Assembly: GCA_903843705.1 (NCBI GenBank)
Contig: CAIMQW010000168.1
Span: forward strand, 1-57,739
Reading direction: 5' to 3'
Origin: an uncultured Holophagaceae bacterium
GTDB taxonomy: Bacteria; Acidobacteriota; Holophagae; Holophagales; Holophagaceae
DNA length: 57,739 bases
Of the stretch, positions 1 to 7,920 are shown in pieces (the first letter of the stretch is position 1; the number at the start of each line of letters is the position of its first letter). The notes under the pieces were generated by a model. That model had not been told where the DNA came from, did not search any database, and saw only the letters and a program-made list of their open reading frames with translations. The position numbers and the translations under genes were made by a program.

Positions 1-174
1 GCTCTGCTGGTCCACGCCGGAAGCCAGGGCCACAGCGGCAACAGAGACCTTCCCGGCTCGGGCGGGCAAGCCCTTGCCCTCCTGGCGCAGAGCTTCAAGG
101 TAGTTCAGCAGCGCCTCGGTGTATTCGGCGCCGACCTGGCGACCGCTCTTGGGCGTTTCGCTGAGGGCGCTCAA
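1..174 (-). CDS. Fifth gene of recombinase operon, truncated by window edge
   Basis: The minus strand stays open from about 174 to base 1 and encodes 58 residues with no stop, so the C-terminus lies outside the window. The only plausible start in this frame is TTG at 174, because an in-frame stop lies about 14 codons upstream. A GGAG motif sits 6 bases before this TTG, and the codon overlaps the stop of the 134-aa gene (TTGA), which suggests translational coupling. The visible peptide is helical and polar, with SGRQVGAEYTEALLNYLEAL near the start and VAAVALASGVDQQS at the edge. I do not recognise the family; its position suggests a further accessory protein of the recombinase system. Confidence 0.55.
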   Translation of the reverse strand, partial: MSALSETPKSGRQVGAEYTEALLNYLEALRQEGKGLPARAGKVSVAAVALASGVDQQS

Positions 175-575
175 GAATCGCTCCGAAGCCGTGGGATCTC
201 CTCTTCGATGGGTTCCTCAAGATCCTTCGGCGATTTGTCCCAAAGGATTGCCCGCTCGATGTGGCGAAGGAAGCGTAGGTCGTATTCGGCCAGCGCCTTC
301 TCCAATTCCATGATTCGTGCCTGGAGTTTGGCGATCTTCCTCTCGGCATGGTCCGCTGGCACCAGTCCCTGGCGCTTGTCCCGCCGCGCTTGGAAGCTCG
401 CCTTGATCTGCGGCTTCCGCTCAAGCGCCTGGCGGGTGAACCTGTGCTTCAGATGGATCCCGACCTCGCGGCACACAGCCTCCCAGGTGATCGTGGGCAG
501 GGGCCAGTTGTCGATGATCGAGCAGGCCTGGAGTATGTCGGCTTCGCTTAGGTGGCGAAAGGCGTTCATGCGCAT
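171..575 (-). CDS. TnpC/GmtX-like accessory protein of recombinase operon
   Basis: This 134-aa protein follows three tyrosine recombinases and overlaps the last one by 10 bp; AAGAAGG precedes its ATG. The N-terminal half has basic helical segments (HRFTRQALERKPQIKASF), possibly DNA-binding. Residues 75-105 form a likely coiled coil (HAERKIAKLQARIMELEKAL), and the tail is acidic. Tn554 encodes a comparable TnpC of about 125 aa after its two recombinases, and gamma-mobile-trio elements carry a small third protein, GmtX. I infer an accessory role in integration or orientation from size, coiled coil and position. No catalytic motif is visible. Confidence 0.6.
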   Translation of the reverse strand: MRMNAFRHLSEADILQACSIIDNWPLPTITWEAVCREVGIHLKHRFTRQALERKPQIKASFQARRDKRQGLVPADHAERKIAKLQARIMELEKALAEYDLRFLRHIERAILWDKSPKDLEEPIEEEIPRLRSDS

Positions 576-2482
576 GCCTTCTTTCGATAGGGGGACAGTT
601 GGACCAGCGTTCCGTGTGCGATCTTAGGATCCAGGTGGATCTCCAGCATCCGAACCAGACCCTCCCGACGCTCCATCTCCACCACCAGCCACCGGTCCTT
701 GTTGAAGTAGCCGGCTACGGATTGCTGTTCATACCGAACAATCGTTTGCTCGCACTCGGCTAACTGCTCTTTGGTCTCCTGAAGATGGCCCTTGTTGCCC
801 TTGACGACGATCAGGCCTGGACAGCGGGCACAGGCTTCGGGAATCGTCGGCGGTGTGGTGCCCTCTGCGTGGGCGCAGAGCCCTAGCCTGCTGTATGAAA
901 TATTGCCAAGCATGGTGTTCTTTAGTTCCCCCCGGCGAACCGGATCCTTGACGTTCTTCAGTATGTCGGCCCAAGGACCGATGAAATCCCCCCGTTCCAG
1001 GGCCTGACGGACTACCTCCAGCATTTCCCAGGGCTGCATTTGGTCATAGTTCGCGTTGGCGAAGCCCGGCTCCCGGGTATTCCGAGCGAAATACGCTGCG
1101 ATCTCAAACTCGCTGAGGCCCGCCCGCTTCATCCAGGTAGTGAGGGTGTGTCGGGGGTCGTGGGTGGCGACACTCCAGAATTTGCCAGTCTCACGATCGG
1201 TTTTCCCAAACCTTTGGAAGCAGGACTTTTGACGTTCATTTGAACTACCTCTGAGGAATTTATACAGTGAATCATACTTCAGGCGTTCAGCCGTACCGTT
1301 CATGCCGTTGTTGCTTCGGAACAAGAAGAATCCGCTGCTGATAACGAACAGGGACTCGTGCAGTTCCTGGGGCCATGGCTTGGTGATTACCTTGCCCAGG
1401 AAACTCCTGGAAGAGACCAGATCTCTGAGGTCCTGAGCGGTGAGGCAGTAATGCTCGCCCTTTGGGCCCTTGCCCGGCACCGTTGCATAGGCCCCATTTT
1501 TCTTGCAGATCAGACTAATGTTGCGCTTGTTAATGCCAAGTAGTTTCCCGGCCTCCATTGTTGTGTAGGTCCGGCCATCCTCCAGGCCCGGAGTGTTCAC
1601 CCGATGTTCGTGCAGGGCACGAGCGTTCTCCCGGAAGGGTTCGGTAATCCTTTTGACCTCATCCACGCACTCCTTCACCAGCAGGAGAAGGTCCGAGGGG
1701 ACCCACTTTGGCATAGTGGCCACGGTCAACCCGTTTTTCTCGGGCGAGTAGCCGAGGAACACTCCATCCAGAATCCGGCCTTGGCTATCCTTGCCCGTGC
1801 ACGGGTGCCAGCAGTTCACTGGCATGGAAAGCAACTCGTTGATGCGGAACCCAGTGCAAAGCAGCAGTGTCGCAGTGCAAGCCAACAGGCGGTCCTGGTC
1901 ATTGCCGGTGCCCTTCATGATCTCCTGCCAGATTTCCCCGAAGGCTTTAATTGCCGCCGGTGGGATCATATGCTTGCCGCCGTTCACATCCGGCCTGGAA
2001 AAGGAGTTGTGGAACGTGATCCGGCACTTGGTCAAACGGTTCAGATTTAGCACCTTGGCCAGATAAGCGAGGTTTTGGCCATCTGCGTATTTGGTATTTT
2101 CGGACAGGTCATCCCGATCCCGGATGGCGGCAACTGCCCGATGGAAGTGGTCAGTGGAAAGGGTGGTGAGGTCCACACTCCCAGCCACCACTTCAGCCAG
2201 GTACCGGGCGGGATAGATCATGTTCTTCCTGCCGAATGAACCTGCACCGTTACTCTGCGCCGTCTCGTTTGCAACCACGGCCTTAAAGAGACTCTTGAAC
2301 GGTTCCTGGAACGAGGAAAAGTCAAGGCGGTGGTCATTCTTGCCCGCCTCGCGCTTTGCTGGAAGTTGCCAGACTTCGGAATTGAAATCGATGCCAAAGG
2401 CAGCCACAACAAGTTCCCGGCCACTGACAATGTAGGCCTGCAAACGCTTCGCAGTATCAGTGAGGCGAGGGTCGATGCTCAT
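566..2482 (-). CDS. Tyrosine recombinase, third of trio, with embedded HTH-like segment
   Basis: The protein has 638 aa from ATG 2482, which overlaps the preceding stop as ATGA; the open frame continues upstream but that part is out of phase with the operon. Catalytic residues of the tyrosine recombinase fold are visible: Arg213 in TGFRINELL, the HDPRH box at 441-445 and a candidate nucleophile Tyr479 in ANANYDQ. Residues 305-350 (YTTMEAGKLLGINKRNISLI onward) look like a MerR/excisionase-type helix-turn-helix inserted inside the catalytic domain. Cys536, Cys551 and Cys554 suggest a C-terminal zinc-binding knot of the TnpB type. It probably acts with the two upstream recombinases on the element ends. 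Confidence 0.82.
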   Translation of the reverse strand: MSIDPRLTDTAKRLQAYIVSGRELVVAAFGIDFNSEVWQLPAKREAGKNDHRLDFSSFQEPFKSLFKAVVANETAQSNGAGSFGRKNMIYPARYLAEVVAGSVDLTTLSTDHFHRAVAAIRDRDDLSENTKYADGQNLAYLAKVLNLNRLTKCRITFHNSFSRPDVNGGKHMIPPAAIKAFGEIWQEIMKGTGNDQDRLLACTATLLLCTGFRINELLSMPVNCWHPCTGKDSQGRILDGVFLGYSPEKNGLTVATMPKWVPSDLLLLVKECVDEVKRITEPFRENARALHEHRVNTPGLEDGRTYTTMEAGKLLGINKRNISLICKKNGAYATVPGKGPKGEHYCLTAQDLRDLVSSRSFLGKVITKPWPQELHESLFVISSGFFLFRSNNGMNGTAERLKYDSLYKFLRGSSNERQKSCFQRFGKTDRETGKFWSVATHDPRHTLTTWMKRAGLSEFEIAAYFARNTREPGFANANYDQMQPWEMLEVVRQALERGDFIGPWADILKNVKDPVRRGELKNTMLGNISYSRLGLCAHAEGTTPPTIPEACARCPGLIVVKGNKGHLQETKEQLAECEQTIVRYEQQSVAGYFNKDRWLVVEMERREGLVRMLEIHLDPKIAHGTLVQLSPYRKKACA

Positions 2483-4236
2483 CCGGGAACCCCATCCATA
2501 CGTTGGATCTTCATGATCACGACCCCAATGGCTGCGAGGTTCCTGTCGTACCGAGAATACTCTTGTTTTGGCAGTCCCCTGCGGATCAGACCCTCCCGCC
2601 GCGCCCAGAGCGCATCGTACACCGCTTGGTGCGGGCCCTCCACAATGGCCCGGAATGCAGGACACGGGTAGCAGTCCGCCGAACCGTTCATGGTGATCGG
2701 ACAGGAGGGAGCCCCGATGCACCCGCAGCGTCCCGTGAAACCAACTTGGGTTCCCTCTTCATCAATCTCCACGTATGGCGGTACCGGCACCAGTGCCTCC
2801 AGTTCCACCTCATTCATTGTGATCGGGTCAGCGGGCACGAACATCTCAGCCAACTGGGTGAACTCAGACACCAAGTTAAGACGCTCTATGAACCGCACGC
2901 CAGGCTTGTAGTACGGCCTGATGCTTTGGACCTGTGTTCCTCGCAGGGCCGCGACCACATCGGGAGGAGTGCCTGCTTGGATAAGATTGGTCGCAAACCC
3001 ATCCCGAAAGCTGTAGAAAATGGGCACAATAAACCCACCCTTGCCATCTGGTATTTGAAGAGCCTCAAACAAATTTTGCAGATCCCTTCTCATGGTATTC
3101 GGAGACTTAACCACCCGGGTCGTGGGATCCATGTGGGGGATTGTAGTACGCTTACGGTGCCAGGAAGATTGGCCCTCAAGGGCCACCATGAACAACGGCC
3201 AGTCCAGGGTATTGTCCAGTCCCACTCGCTCTCGGATGGCCTGGTTTCCTGCGATAAATTCCGGCACCAATCGGGCGAGTTCGTCACCCATCGCCACTGG
3301 CCCCAGGGTGGCCTTGTAGTTCGCATGAAGAATCTTTGACTCGGGCATGCGGATCTGCGCCAGAACAATCTCACCATCCGTTTCGATGAACTCAAAATGG
3401 CTCTCCCGCAGTTTACGGAAGGCGTCTGGACGGTCCCCGAAACGCCATGCCAGCCATCCGAGGACTAGGTGGGAGAGCCCAATATTCACAGGACGGAGGA
3501 GGATTCCGTCCTTGCGAATAACACAGTTAACCCCCTCCTTCGCGCCTTCTTCTTCGGCCTTCACCGGGCGGAACAGCATCTGGCCGTTCCTTAGGATGCC
3601 CTCGGCCTTATGGTAGTAGGCGGCAATCAGGGCGTAGGTTGGTTCGTTGAACTCCGTGCGGTTTTTGCTGGCCTTACTGCGCGGAGCGCCCGGTGCCACG
3701 TCCAAGCGCTTCACGAACGAAACGTCGCTGCCGAACTTGGCCCGGTCCAGTTGGTCACAGACCGCCTCCGTGAACCCGGGGACGCCCTTACCCGCCGCCC
3801 AGACATAGAGCCGCCGAAGGGTCGAATAGTAATCCTTCCAGGCCCCACCGCAGGCTTCTTTCAGCTGACGCTGAACCACCAGGAGGTCCGCCAGTCCGAT
3901 CTCCCCGTTCAGCTCCCAGGGATCCGTTATGAGGCTCCAGTCCTTAATGCTAGAGAACCTGGCATATGCACCTATTGCGTACCTTTCAGACTTTCCAATA
4001 AGCAGTGCGGCAACGTAGCCCATTAGCACCCGAAGCATGGTCGGAGTTGTCTGGATGCGGGTCCAATCAATGGATCCGAGTCCGAGTACAGGGGGCATCC
4101 GCCAGACAAATCCCGAGGTGTCGATGTAATGTCCCTCCCTAACCTTGATCGAGGCCGGGATTGGCTGCAGCACCTCCGCGAGGGCATTCGGGAGAGGGTC
4201 TTGAGGAAGGTCAAGTGAGGGCTTGGTTTCGAGCAC
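2479..4236 (-). CDS. Tyrosine recombinase-like protein, second of trio
   Basis: The protein has 585 aa from GTG 4236, with GGAG 9 bases upstream, and starts 18 bp after the first recombinase. Its C-terminal part resembles a tyrosine recombinase catalytic domain, but box II reads YSFRDGFATN (residues 408-417). Arg411 is kept, while serine stands where the usual histidine would be. Tyr442 or Tyr443 (RPYYKP) is the likely nucleophile. A cysteine cluster at 504, 506, 512, 522 and 525 resembles a zinc-binding module. In Tn554 and related elements two or three such proteins cooperate. This one may be catalytically impaired or structural, which is inference. Confidence 0.75.
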   Translation of the reverse strand: MLETKPSLDLPQDPLPNALAEVLQPIPASIKVREGHYIDTSGFVWRMPPVLGLGSIDWTRIQTTPTMLRVLMGYVAALLIGKSERYAIGAYARFSSIKDWSLITDPWELNGEIGLADLLVVQRQLKEACGGAWKDYYSTLRRLYVWAAGKGVPGFTEAVCDQLDRAKFGSDVSFVKRLDVAPGAPRSKASKNRTEFNEPTYALIAAYYHKAEGILRNGQMLFRPVKAEEEGAKEGVNCVIRKDGILLRPVNIGLSHLVLGWLAWRFGDRPDAFRKLRESHFEFIETDGEIVLAQIRMPESKILHANYKATLGPVAMGDELARLVPEFIAGNQAIRERVGLDNTLDWPLFMVALEGQSSWHRKRTTIPHMDPTTRVVKSPNTMRRDLQNLFEALQIPDGKGGFIVPIFYSFRDGFATNLIQAGTPPDVVAALRGTQVQSIRPYYKPGVRFIERLNLVSEFTQLAEMFVPADPITMNEVELEALVPVPPYVEIDEEGTQVGFTGRCGCIGAPSCPITMNGSADCYPCPAFRAIVEGPHQAVYDALWARREGLIRRGLPKQEYSRYDRNLAAIGVVIMKIQRMDGVPG

Positions 4237-4254
4237 TTGGAATATCTCCAGAGG

Positions 4255-5556
4255 TCAAAAGGGCATGTGTTCAGAGAGCTTCATCGCCTCGTAGATCCGC
4301 TCTGCGGAAGTCTTCTCCAGGACCTTCCCGCCGAGATCGCGGAGCGCCAGCCGCATGTATTCCGCTGGCATCTTACTCCGTTCGGTCCAGCCCATCTCGT
4401 AGCGAATCGTCCGGTCGTCGTTCGCGGTCCAACCCTGGTGGCGGGCCAGCACGTACCGAACGCACCAGTCGTGTCGGAGGTCGTGCGGGCTGAAGTGCGA
4501 ATCGAAGCCTACTGCCACCAGACGGTGCTCCGCTCGGCGCTCCGGGAACCGGGTCCGCAGGATCTCGAACAGGGCCGATAAACGACGCACCGACAGTGGT
4601 TTAACCATCTCCTTTTCGGGATCCCAGCGCTCCGACACGAACACATAGGGGCACTTGGCTGCCCCGGGGAATCGCGCCTCTTCCATCCGGTCGTAATCCA
4701 TCCAGGCCTGCAGCGCATCCATGCTGACCCTAGAAAACAGCCGCTCCCGGCCCTTCCCGCGTTTGGCCCCTCCGGGTGCACGCCCCCGGGTCTCGTGCTT
4801 ATCGTGCTTCCTAGCAGCGATCTGGAACACCATACGGTCAAAGAAGACATCGTCTGTCCTGAGTTTCAGGGCCTCCCCCATCCGCATGCCGTGTTCGTAC
4901 AGCATCATGAGGATGGCGTAGTTCCTTACCTGCATCCCTGGCTCGAAGGGATTGCTAGGGTTGCCCGGTTTGATGACGGTCAGGAACAGTTCCCGCTGCG
5001 CCGATGTCAGCCCGGCGCTGGCGAGCGAAGGCTGCCTCTCATTGGTCTCCGTGGTTGCGTCTGTGACCCATGATTTGAGCCAAAACTCGTAATTCTTGCT
5101 CACCCGTGCGTGGTCGCTTGTCTGGAGGCCGTAAATGCAACGCTCAGCATGCCAGCAGAGATAATCGCGGAGGAAGCCTACGCGGGCGGCCTGAATGTGG
5201 GAAGCCACCCGGAGTTTCACAGTCCTGGCCTTCTCGGGATCGTGGAGGTGGACGCCGAGCCCCATCAGCATCTGGGCCTCGCTGGTCTCGCCCGGCGACA
5301 AGAACTTCCCGCTTCGGACCCGCTCGGCCCACTCTATTCCGCCCCGCCCTTCCTGCATGGAGAGCCAGTGGGCCAAAGCTCGGAGTTTGCTAACCATTGT
5401 ATTGAATGCGTTACCCTTCGGGACCAGGCTCCCGAGAACCCAATAGGTGGTCTCGTAGACAGGCACCTCGTCGCGGCACAGCAGCGGAATCCGAAAGCCT
5501 GTAGCCAACCGCACTTCACGGATCCGGTAGCGACCGAGTTCGTAAGCTACTGCCAT
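4255..5556 (-). CDS. Tyrosine recombinase, first of trio
   Basis: The protein has 433 aa from ATG 5556, chosen over an in-frame TTG at 5577 because GGAGG lies 9 bases before the ATG. Residues 175-420 form a canonical tyrosine recombinase catalytic domain. Arg225 lies in HGMRMGEALKL, HDLRH is at 358-362, a GW-type box III follows, and the nucleophile is Tyr400 in MPAEYM. The N-terminal 170 residues would be the core-binding domain. It heads an operon with two larger recombinase-like proteins, matching the TnpA position of Tn554 or GmtY of gamma-mobile-trio elements. I infer that it catalyses strand exchange at the element ends. Confidence 0.85.
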   Translation of the reverse strand: MAVAYELGRYRIREVRLATGFRIPLLCRDEVPVYETTYWVLGSLVPKGNAFNTMVSKLRALAHWLSMQEGRGGIEWAERVRSGKFLSPGETSEAQMLMGLGVHLHDPEKARTVKLRVASHIQAARVGFLRDYLCWHAERCIYGLQTSDHARVSKNYEFWLKSWVTDATTETNERQPSLASAGLTSAQRELFLTVIKPGNPSNPFEPGMQVRNYAILMMLYEHGMRMGEALKLRTDDVFFDRMVFQIAARKHDKHETRGRAPGGAKRGKGRERLFSRVSMDALQAWMDYDRMEEARFPGAAKCPYVFVSERWDPEKEMVKPLSVRRLSALFEILRTRFPERRAEHRLVAVGFDSHFSPHDLRHDWCVRYVLARHQGWTANDDRTIRYEMGWTERSKMPAEYMRLALRDLGGKVLEKTSAERIYEAMKLSEHMPF

Positions 5557-5752
5557 GGCCAGGTTCCTCCACGGCAAACATAAAGCCGAGTAAGACGCCC
5601 GACAAGAGAAGCAAAGTTAATACCAAATTTTCTGTTTTTCCCCTCAGGATAACGATTTATAGATTGTGAAGTTTACATGTTTTCATGAGTGCGAATTATA
5701 ATAAACGCCTTGAATTCATCCTTGAGCGACATGACGGGTCCTCTCTGAAAGT
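5557..5752. other. AT-rich junction upstream of the recombinase operon
   Basis: No gene is visible here. Bases 5610-5710 are clearly AT-rich against GC-rich surroundings and must hold the promoter of the leftward recombinase operon. TATAAT can be read on both strands around 5695-5702, but neither has a convincing -35 box. The right boundary of the putative mobile element should fall in or just beyond this stretch. Terminal repeats cannot be tested because the other end lies outside the window. Confidence 0.4.
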
Positions 5753-5778
5753 CCGGCGGGAGCCATGGCCTCCGCCGG
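5753..5778 (-). terminator. Inverted repeat after ompA, possible terminator
   Basis: A near-palindromic 26-bp sequence forms a 7-8 bp GC-rich outer stem and a short inner stem with one mismatch. It begins about 20 bases beyond the stop of the OmpA-family gene in its transcription direction. A run of U is lacking, so it may act weakly, stabilise the mRNA 3' end, or mark the edge of the neighbouring element. Confidence 0.3.
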
Positions 5779-5798
5779 TACCTTCGGATTCTGTCGGG

Positions 5799-6911
5799 CT
5801 ACTTGGGGGCAGGACCTTCAACGAGGCCAGTGACGGTCTTGCGGACCTCGACCTTGCCATCGCTCACCTTCACGTCGATCTCGACGCGGCGGTTCTTGGC
5901 CTGGCCTTCCCTGGTGGCGTTGTCGGCGATGGGCTGGTCGGGGCCCACCCCCACGGTGCTCACCCGGGCGGCAGGAATGCCGGAAGCCACGAGAACCTTG
6001 GCCACCGAGTCAGCCCGCTGCTTGCCCAGGGCCTTGTTCATGGCCTTGCCACCCAGGGACGAGGTGTGGCCGCTCACCGTTAGGGTGTACTCGCCGGGGT
6101 AGGCCTTGAGCCCGTCAGCCACCTTCTGGATGGCGGCAACGGCATCAGGCCCCAGCTCCGCCTTGTTGTTGGCAAAGTGGAGGACGGCTTCATCCAGCAC
6201 GATGCGGGCGGGCGGCGGAGGCGGCACCGGCTTGGCGACCTCCGGCGGTGCCACAGGAGCTGGCGGGGGCGGTGGCGGCGGGGCGGGTGCCACGGGCTCA
6301 GGCGCAGGCTTCGGAGCGGGTGCTGGCACCGGAGCAGGAGCGGAAGCCGGGGTGGGTGCTGGCGCGGCCTTGCCGCCGCCCCAGGCATAACCAAGTCCCA
6401 GGGAAATGAGATACTCCGTGCGCCTGCTCGCCTGCTCTACCCGGACCGCCTTTGCACCCAGATCCAGGAGAAAGTTGTCCGCGGGCTTGGCCATGACGCC
6501 AAGGCCGGCGTGGTAGTTGAACCGCGTCGTGCTCTCGTTCTTGGTGGAATAGGGCGAGCCGATTCGAGTGCCGCCCACGCCGGCAGCCAGATAGGGGGTC
6601 CAGTTGTCAGCGCTGGGACGAAGGTTGTAGAGCCCCGACAGCAGCGCGTGGGTCTGGGTGCCGGTGACCGCTCCGGGCGCTTCGAGCGCCAGATCGTTGC
6701 GGATGGCACGGAGGTCGAGGCCCCAGTTGTTGGTATACCAGTGGCCCACGCCCAGTCCGTAGTGGATCTGGTCCTTCATCGCGAAGCCGCCGACCTTGGA
6801 ATCGGAGCCAAAGGCGGTCTGGCCGACATAGCCAGCCACCCAGGCGGTGCCCTGCTGGGCAGAGAGGCTAAGCGCGCTGCCAGCGATCAGGAAAAGAAGC
6901 GTTTTTTTCAA
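5799..6911 (-). CDS. OmpA-family outer membrane protein
   Basis: The 370-aa protein starts at TTG 6911, with GGAGG 6 bases upstream. A signal peptide (residues 1-18, ending near LSAQQG) precedes an N-terminal region of alternating polar and aromatic residues that looks like an eight-strand beta-barrel. Residues about 180-235 form a linker very rich in proline and alanine. The C-terminal 120 residues are an OmpA domain that binds peptidoglycan, with VSGHTSSLGG, KQRADSVAKVL and the closing NRRVEIDV. It would tether the outer membrane to the cell wall. A CRP-like palindrome and an AT-rich promoter region lie upstream. Confidence 0.9.
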   Translation of the reverse strand: MKKTLLFLIAGSALSLSAQQGTAWVAGYVGQTAFGSDSKVGGFAMKDQIHYGLGVGHWYTNNWGLDLRAIRNDLALEAPGAVTGTQTHALLSGLYNLRPSADNWTPYLAAGVGGTRIGSPYSTKNESTTRFNYHAGLGVMAKPADNFLLDLGAKAVRVEQASRRTEYLISLGLGYAWGGGKAAPAPTPASAPAPVPAPAPKPAPEPVAPAPPPPPPPAPVAPPEVAKPVPPPPPARIVLDEAVLHFANNKAELGPDAVAAIQKVADGLKAYPGEYTLTVSGHTSSLGGKAMNKALGKQRADSVAKVLVASGIPAARVSTVGVGPDQPIADNATREGQAKNRRVEIDVKVSDGKVEVRKTVTGLVEGPAPK

Positions 6912-6934
6912 GGGTGTCCTCCAGAGACAGGTGA

Positions 6935-6950
6935 TGTGATTTCAATCACA
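6935..6950. promoter_or_regulatory. CRP/FNR-family-type palindrome upstream of ompA
   Basis: TGTGATTTCAATCACA is a perfect TGTGA-N6-TCACA palindrome, identical to the E. coli CRP half-site consensus. It lies 24-39 bases before the ompA start codon, between the probable promoter and the Shine-Dalgarno. From there a bound regulator might repress, or activate from an overlapping promoter. Which regulator binds is unknown. Confidence 0.5.
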
Positions 6951-7192
6951 TGGTAGAGCTGGAGGGGCATATCGTGCAAGATTATTTTTGTTATTCTTTG
7001 TGCACAAGTCTCTTTGTTACTCACCTTTGGATATTTAATGATTTGTTTTTTTTCGATTAGATAATAAATATATCTGATTAATTATCATCCATTTAGATCA
7101 CTGAAATGGCCGCCCTTGGGTCCTGGGTCACCCCCCGGGGGAGCCCGCCTCCAAAGCGCCGGTTCGGAAAAATCGGACCGCCATGGGAACTC

Positions 7193-7300
7193 GGTTTGCC
7201 TCGCGAATCGACGCAGACAAGCGGGAGAAGACACCAAGAAGCAGGACTTGGGAGTCCCCCTTCTTGGCGTCTTGGTGTCTTGGTGTCTTGGTGGCGTTGG
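7193..7300. repeat. Interspersed repeat, copy A
   Basis: This stretch holds GGTTTGCCTCGCGAATCGAC followed by GAGAAGACACCAAGAAG, then its imperfect inverse CTTCTTGGCGTCTT and tandem CTTGGTGT units. It can fold into a hairpin with arms at about 7228-7241 and 7260-7273. The same order of sequence blocks, about two-thirds identical by eye, occurs in reverse orientation at 37442-37512, and a third relative is at 53686-53745. Confidence 0.55.
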
Positions 7301-7307
7301 TCGTGCT

Positions 7308-7832
7308 TTAGGCTTCGGGCGCCACCACTGTGATGAGAGCCGTACCCGTCTCAACGGTGGCGCCCTCCTGCACGTGGATGGTGGCAACGGTTCCGGCAAG
7401 GGTGGTCTTCAGCTCGTTCTGCATCTTCATTGCTTCCATGACGACCAGGGTCTGGCCTTCCTGGACCATGTCGCCCTTGGCGACTAGCAGCTTGACCACC
7501 TTGCCGGGCATGGGGGAGGCCAGGACACCCCCGCTGGCGCCCGCGCCACCAGAAGCTCCGAGCAGGGCCCGCCGGGGATCAGTGAGGGCGAACTCATAGG
7601 CGCCGTCATAGAGCATGGCACGGTAGGCGTGGCTCTCCGGATCCAGGGACTTGGCCGGGTCCAGGCGCACCTCCACGGAGCGCGAGTCCATGATGATCGA
7701 GTAGCAGCCGGGTTCCATTTCCTGGATGTCCACGGGGTGGCTCTCGCCCTCCCAGACCAGCGTGGTCACGCCATCCTGGTGGATGAGTTCCACGTCCTTG
7801 GATTCCTTGCCGAGCGTCAGGGTGCGTTTCAC
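7308..7832 (-). CDS. Biotin carboxyl carrier protein of acyl-CoA carboxylase
   Basis: The 174-aa protein starts at GTG 7832, with AGGAGG 6 bases upstream. The C-terminal 70 residues form a biotinyl/lipoyl domain with the biotinylation motif MEAMKMQNE, where Lys136 carries biotin. A glycine/alanine/serine hinge (about 92-103) joins it to an N-terminal domain like the one before the carrier domain in propionyl-CoA carboxylase alpha chains. It lies 88 bp after the biotin carboxylase gene in the same direction, so the two probably form a split alpha subunit. The substrate (acetyl-, propionyl- or another acyl-CoA) cannot be told, because no carboxyltransferase gene is present here. Confidence 0.85.
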   Translation of the reverse strand: MKRTLTLGKESKDVELIHQDGVTTLVWEGESHPVDIQEMEPGCYSIIMDSRSVEVRLDPAKSLDPESHAYRAMLYDGAYEFALTDPRRALLGASGGAGASGGVLASPMPGKVVKLLVAKGDMVQEGQTLVVMEAMKMQNELKTTLAGTVATIHVQEGATVETGTALITVVAPEA

Positions 7833-7920
7833 GCCGCACCTCCTGTACGGCGCCCTGCGGGCCGCACCTGCGGTGCGGTGGCACTTCGCTCCTGCTTCAT
7901 GCTCATCGGGCTCTCCTCTG

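Larger units (their letters stand above)
6912..7307. other. 396-bp intergenic region between biotin carrier gene and ompA
   Basis: No gene is seen. Bases 6970-7090 are strongly AT-rich and probably contain the ompA promoter. On the minus strand a TTGTGC box is followed 17 bases later by TAATCT, a weak candidate. Nearer the gene is a CRP-type palindrome. Bases 7193-7300 hold a copy of an interspersed repeat, including three tandem runs of the CTTGGTGT type. Confidence 0.6.

Noticed and set aside
2482..2722. Extension of the third recombinase by 80 codons upstream of 2482
   Set aside because: It overlaps the cysteine-rich end of the second recombinase in another frame. The ATGA overlap at 2479-2482 is the normal operon junction.
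5685..6083. A 132-codon plus-strand frame preceded by TATAAT at 5697
   Set aside because: Most of it is antisense to the OmpA C-terminal domain and the TATAAT lies after its start. No ribosome site or family resemblance is visible.
7263..7300. Tandem CTTGGTGT units as a possible CRISPR array
   Set aside because: The units are about 9 bases with no spacers, and no cas gene is present. They are a short tandem repeat inside a larger intergenic repeat.
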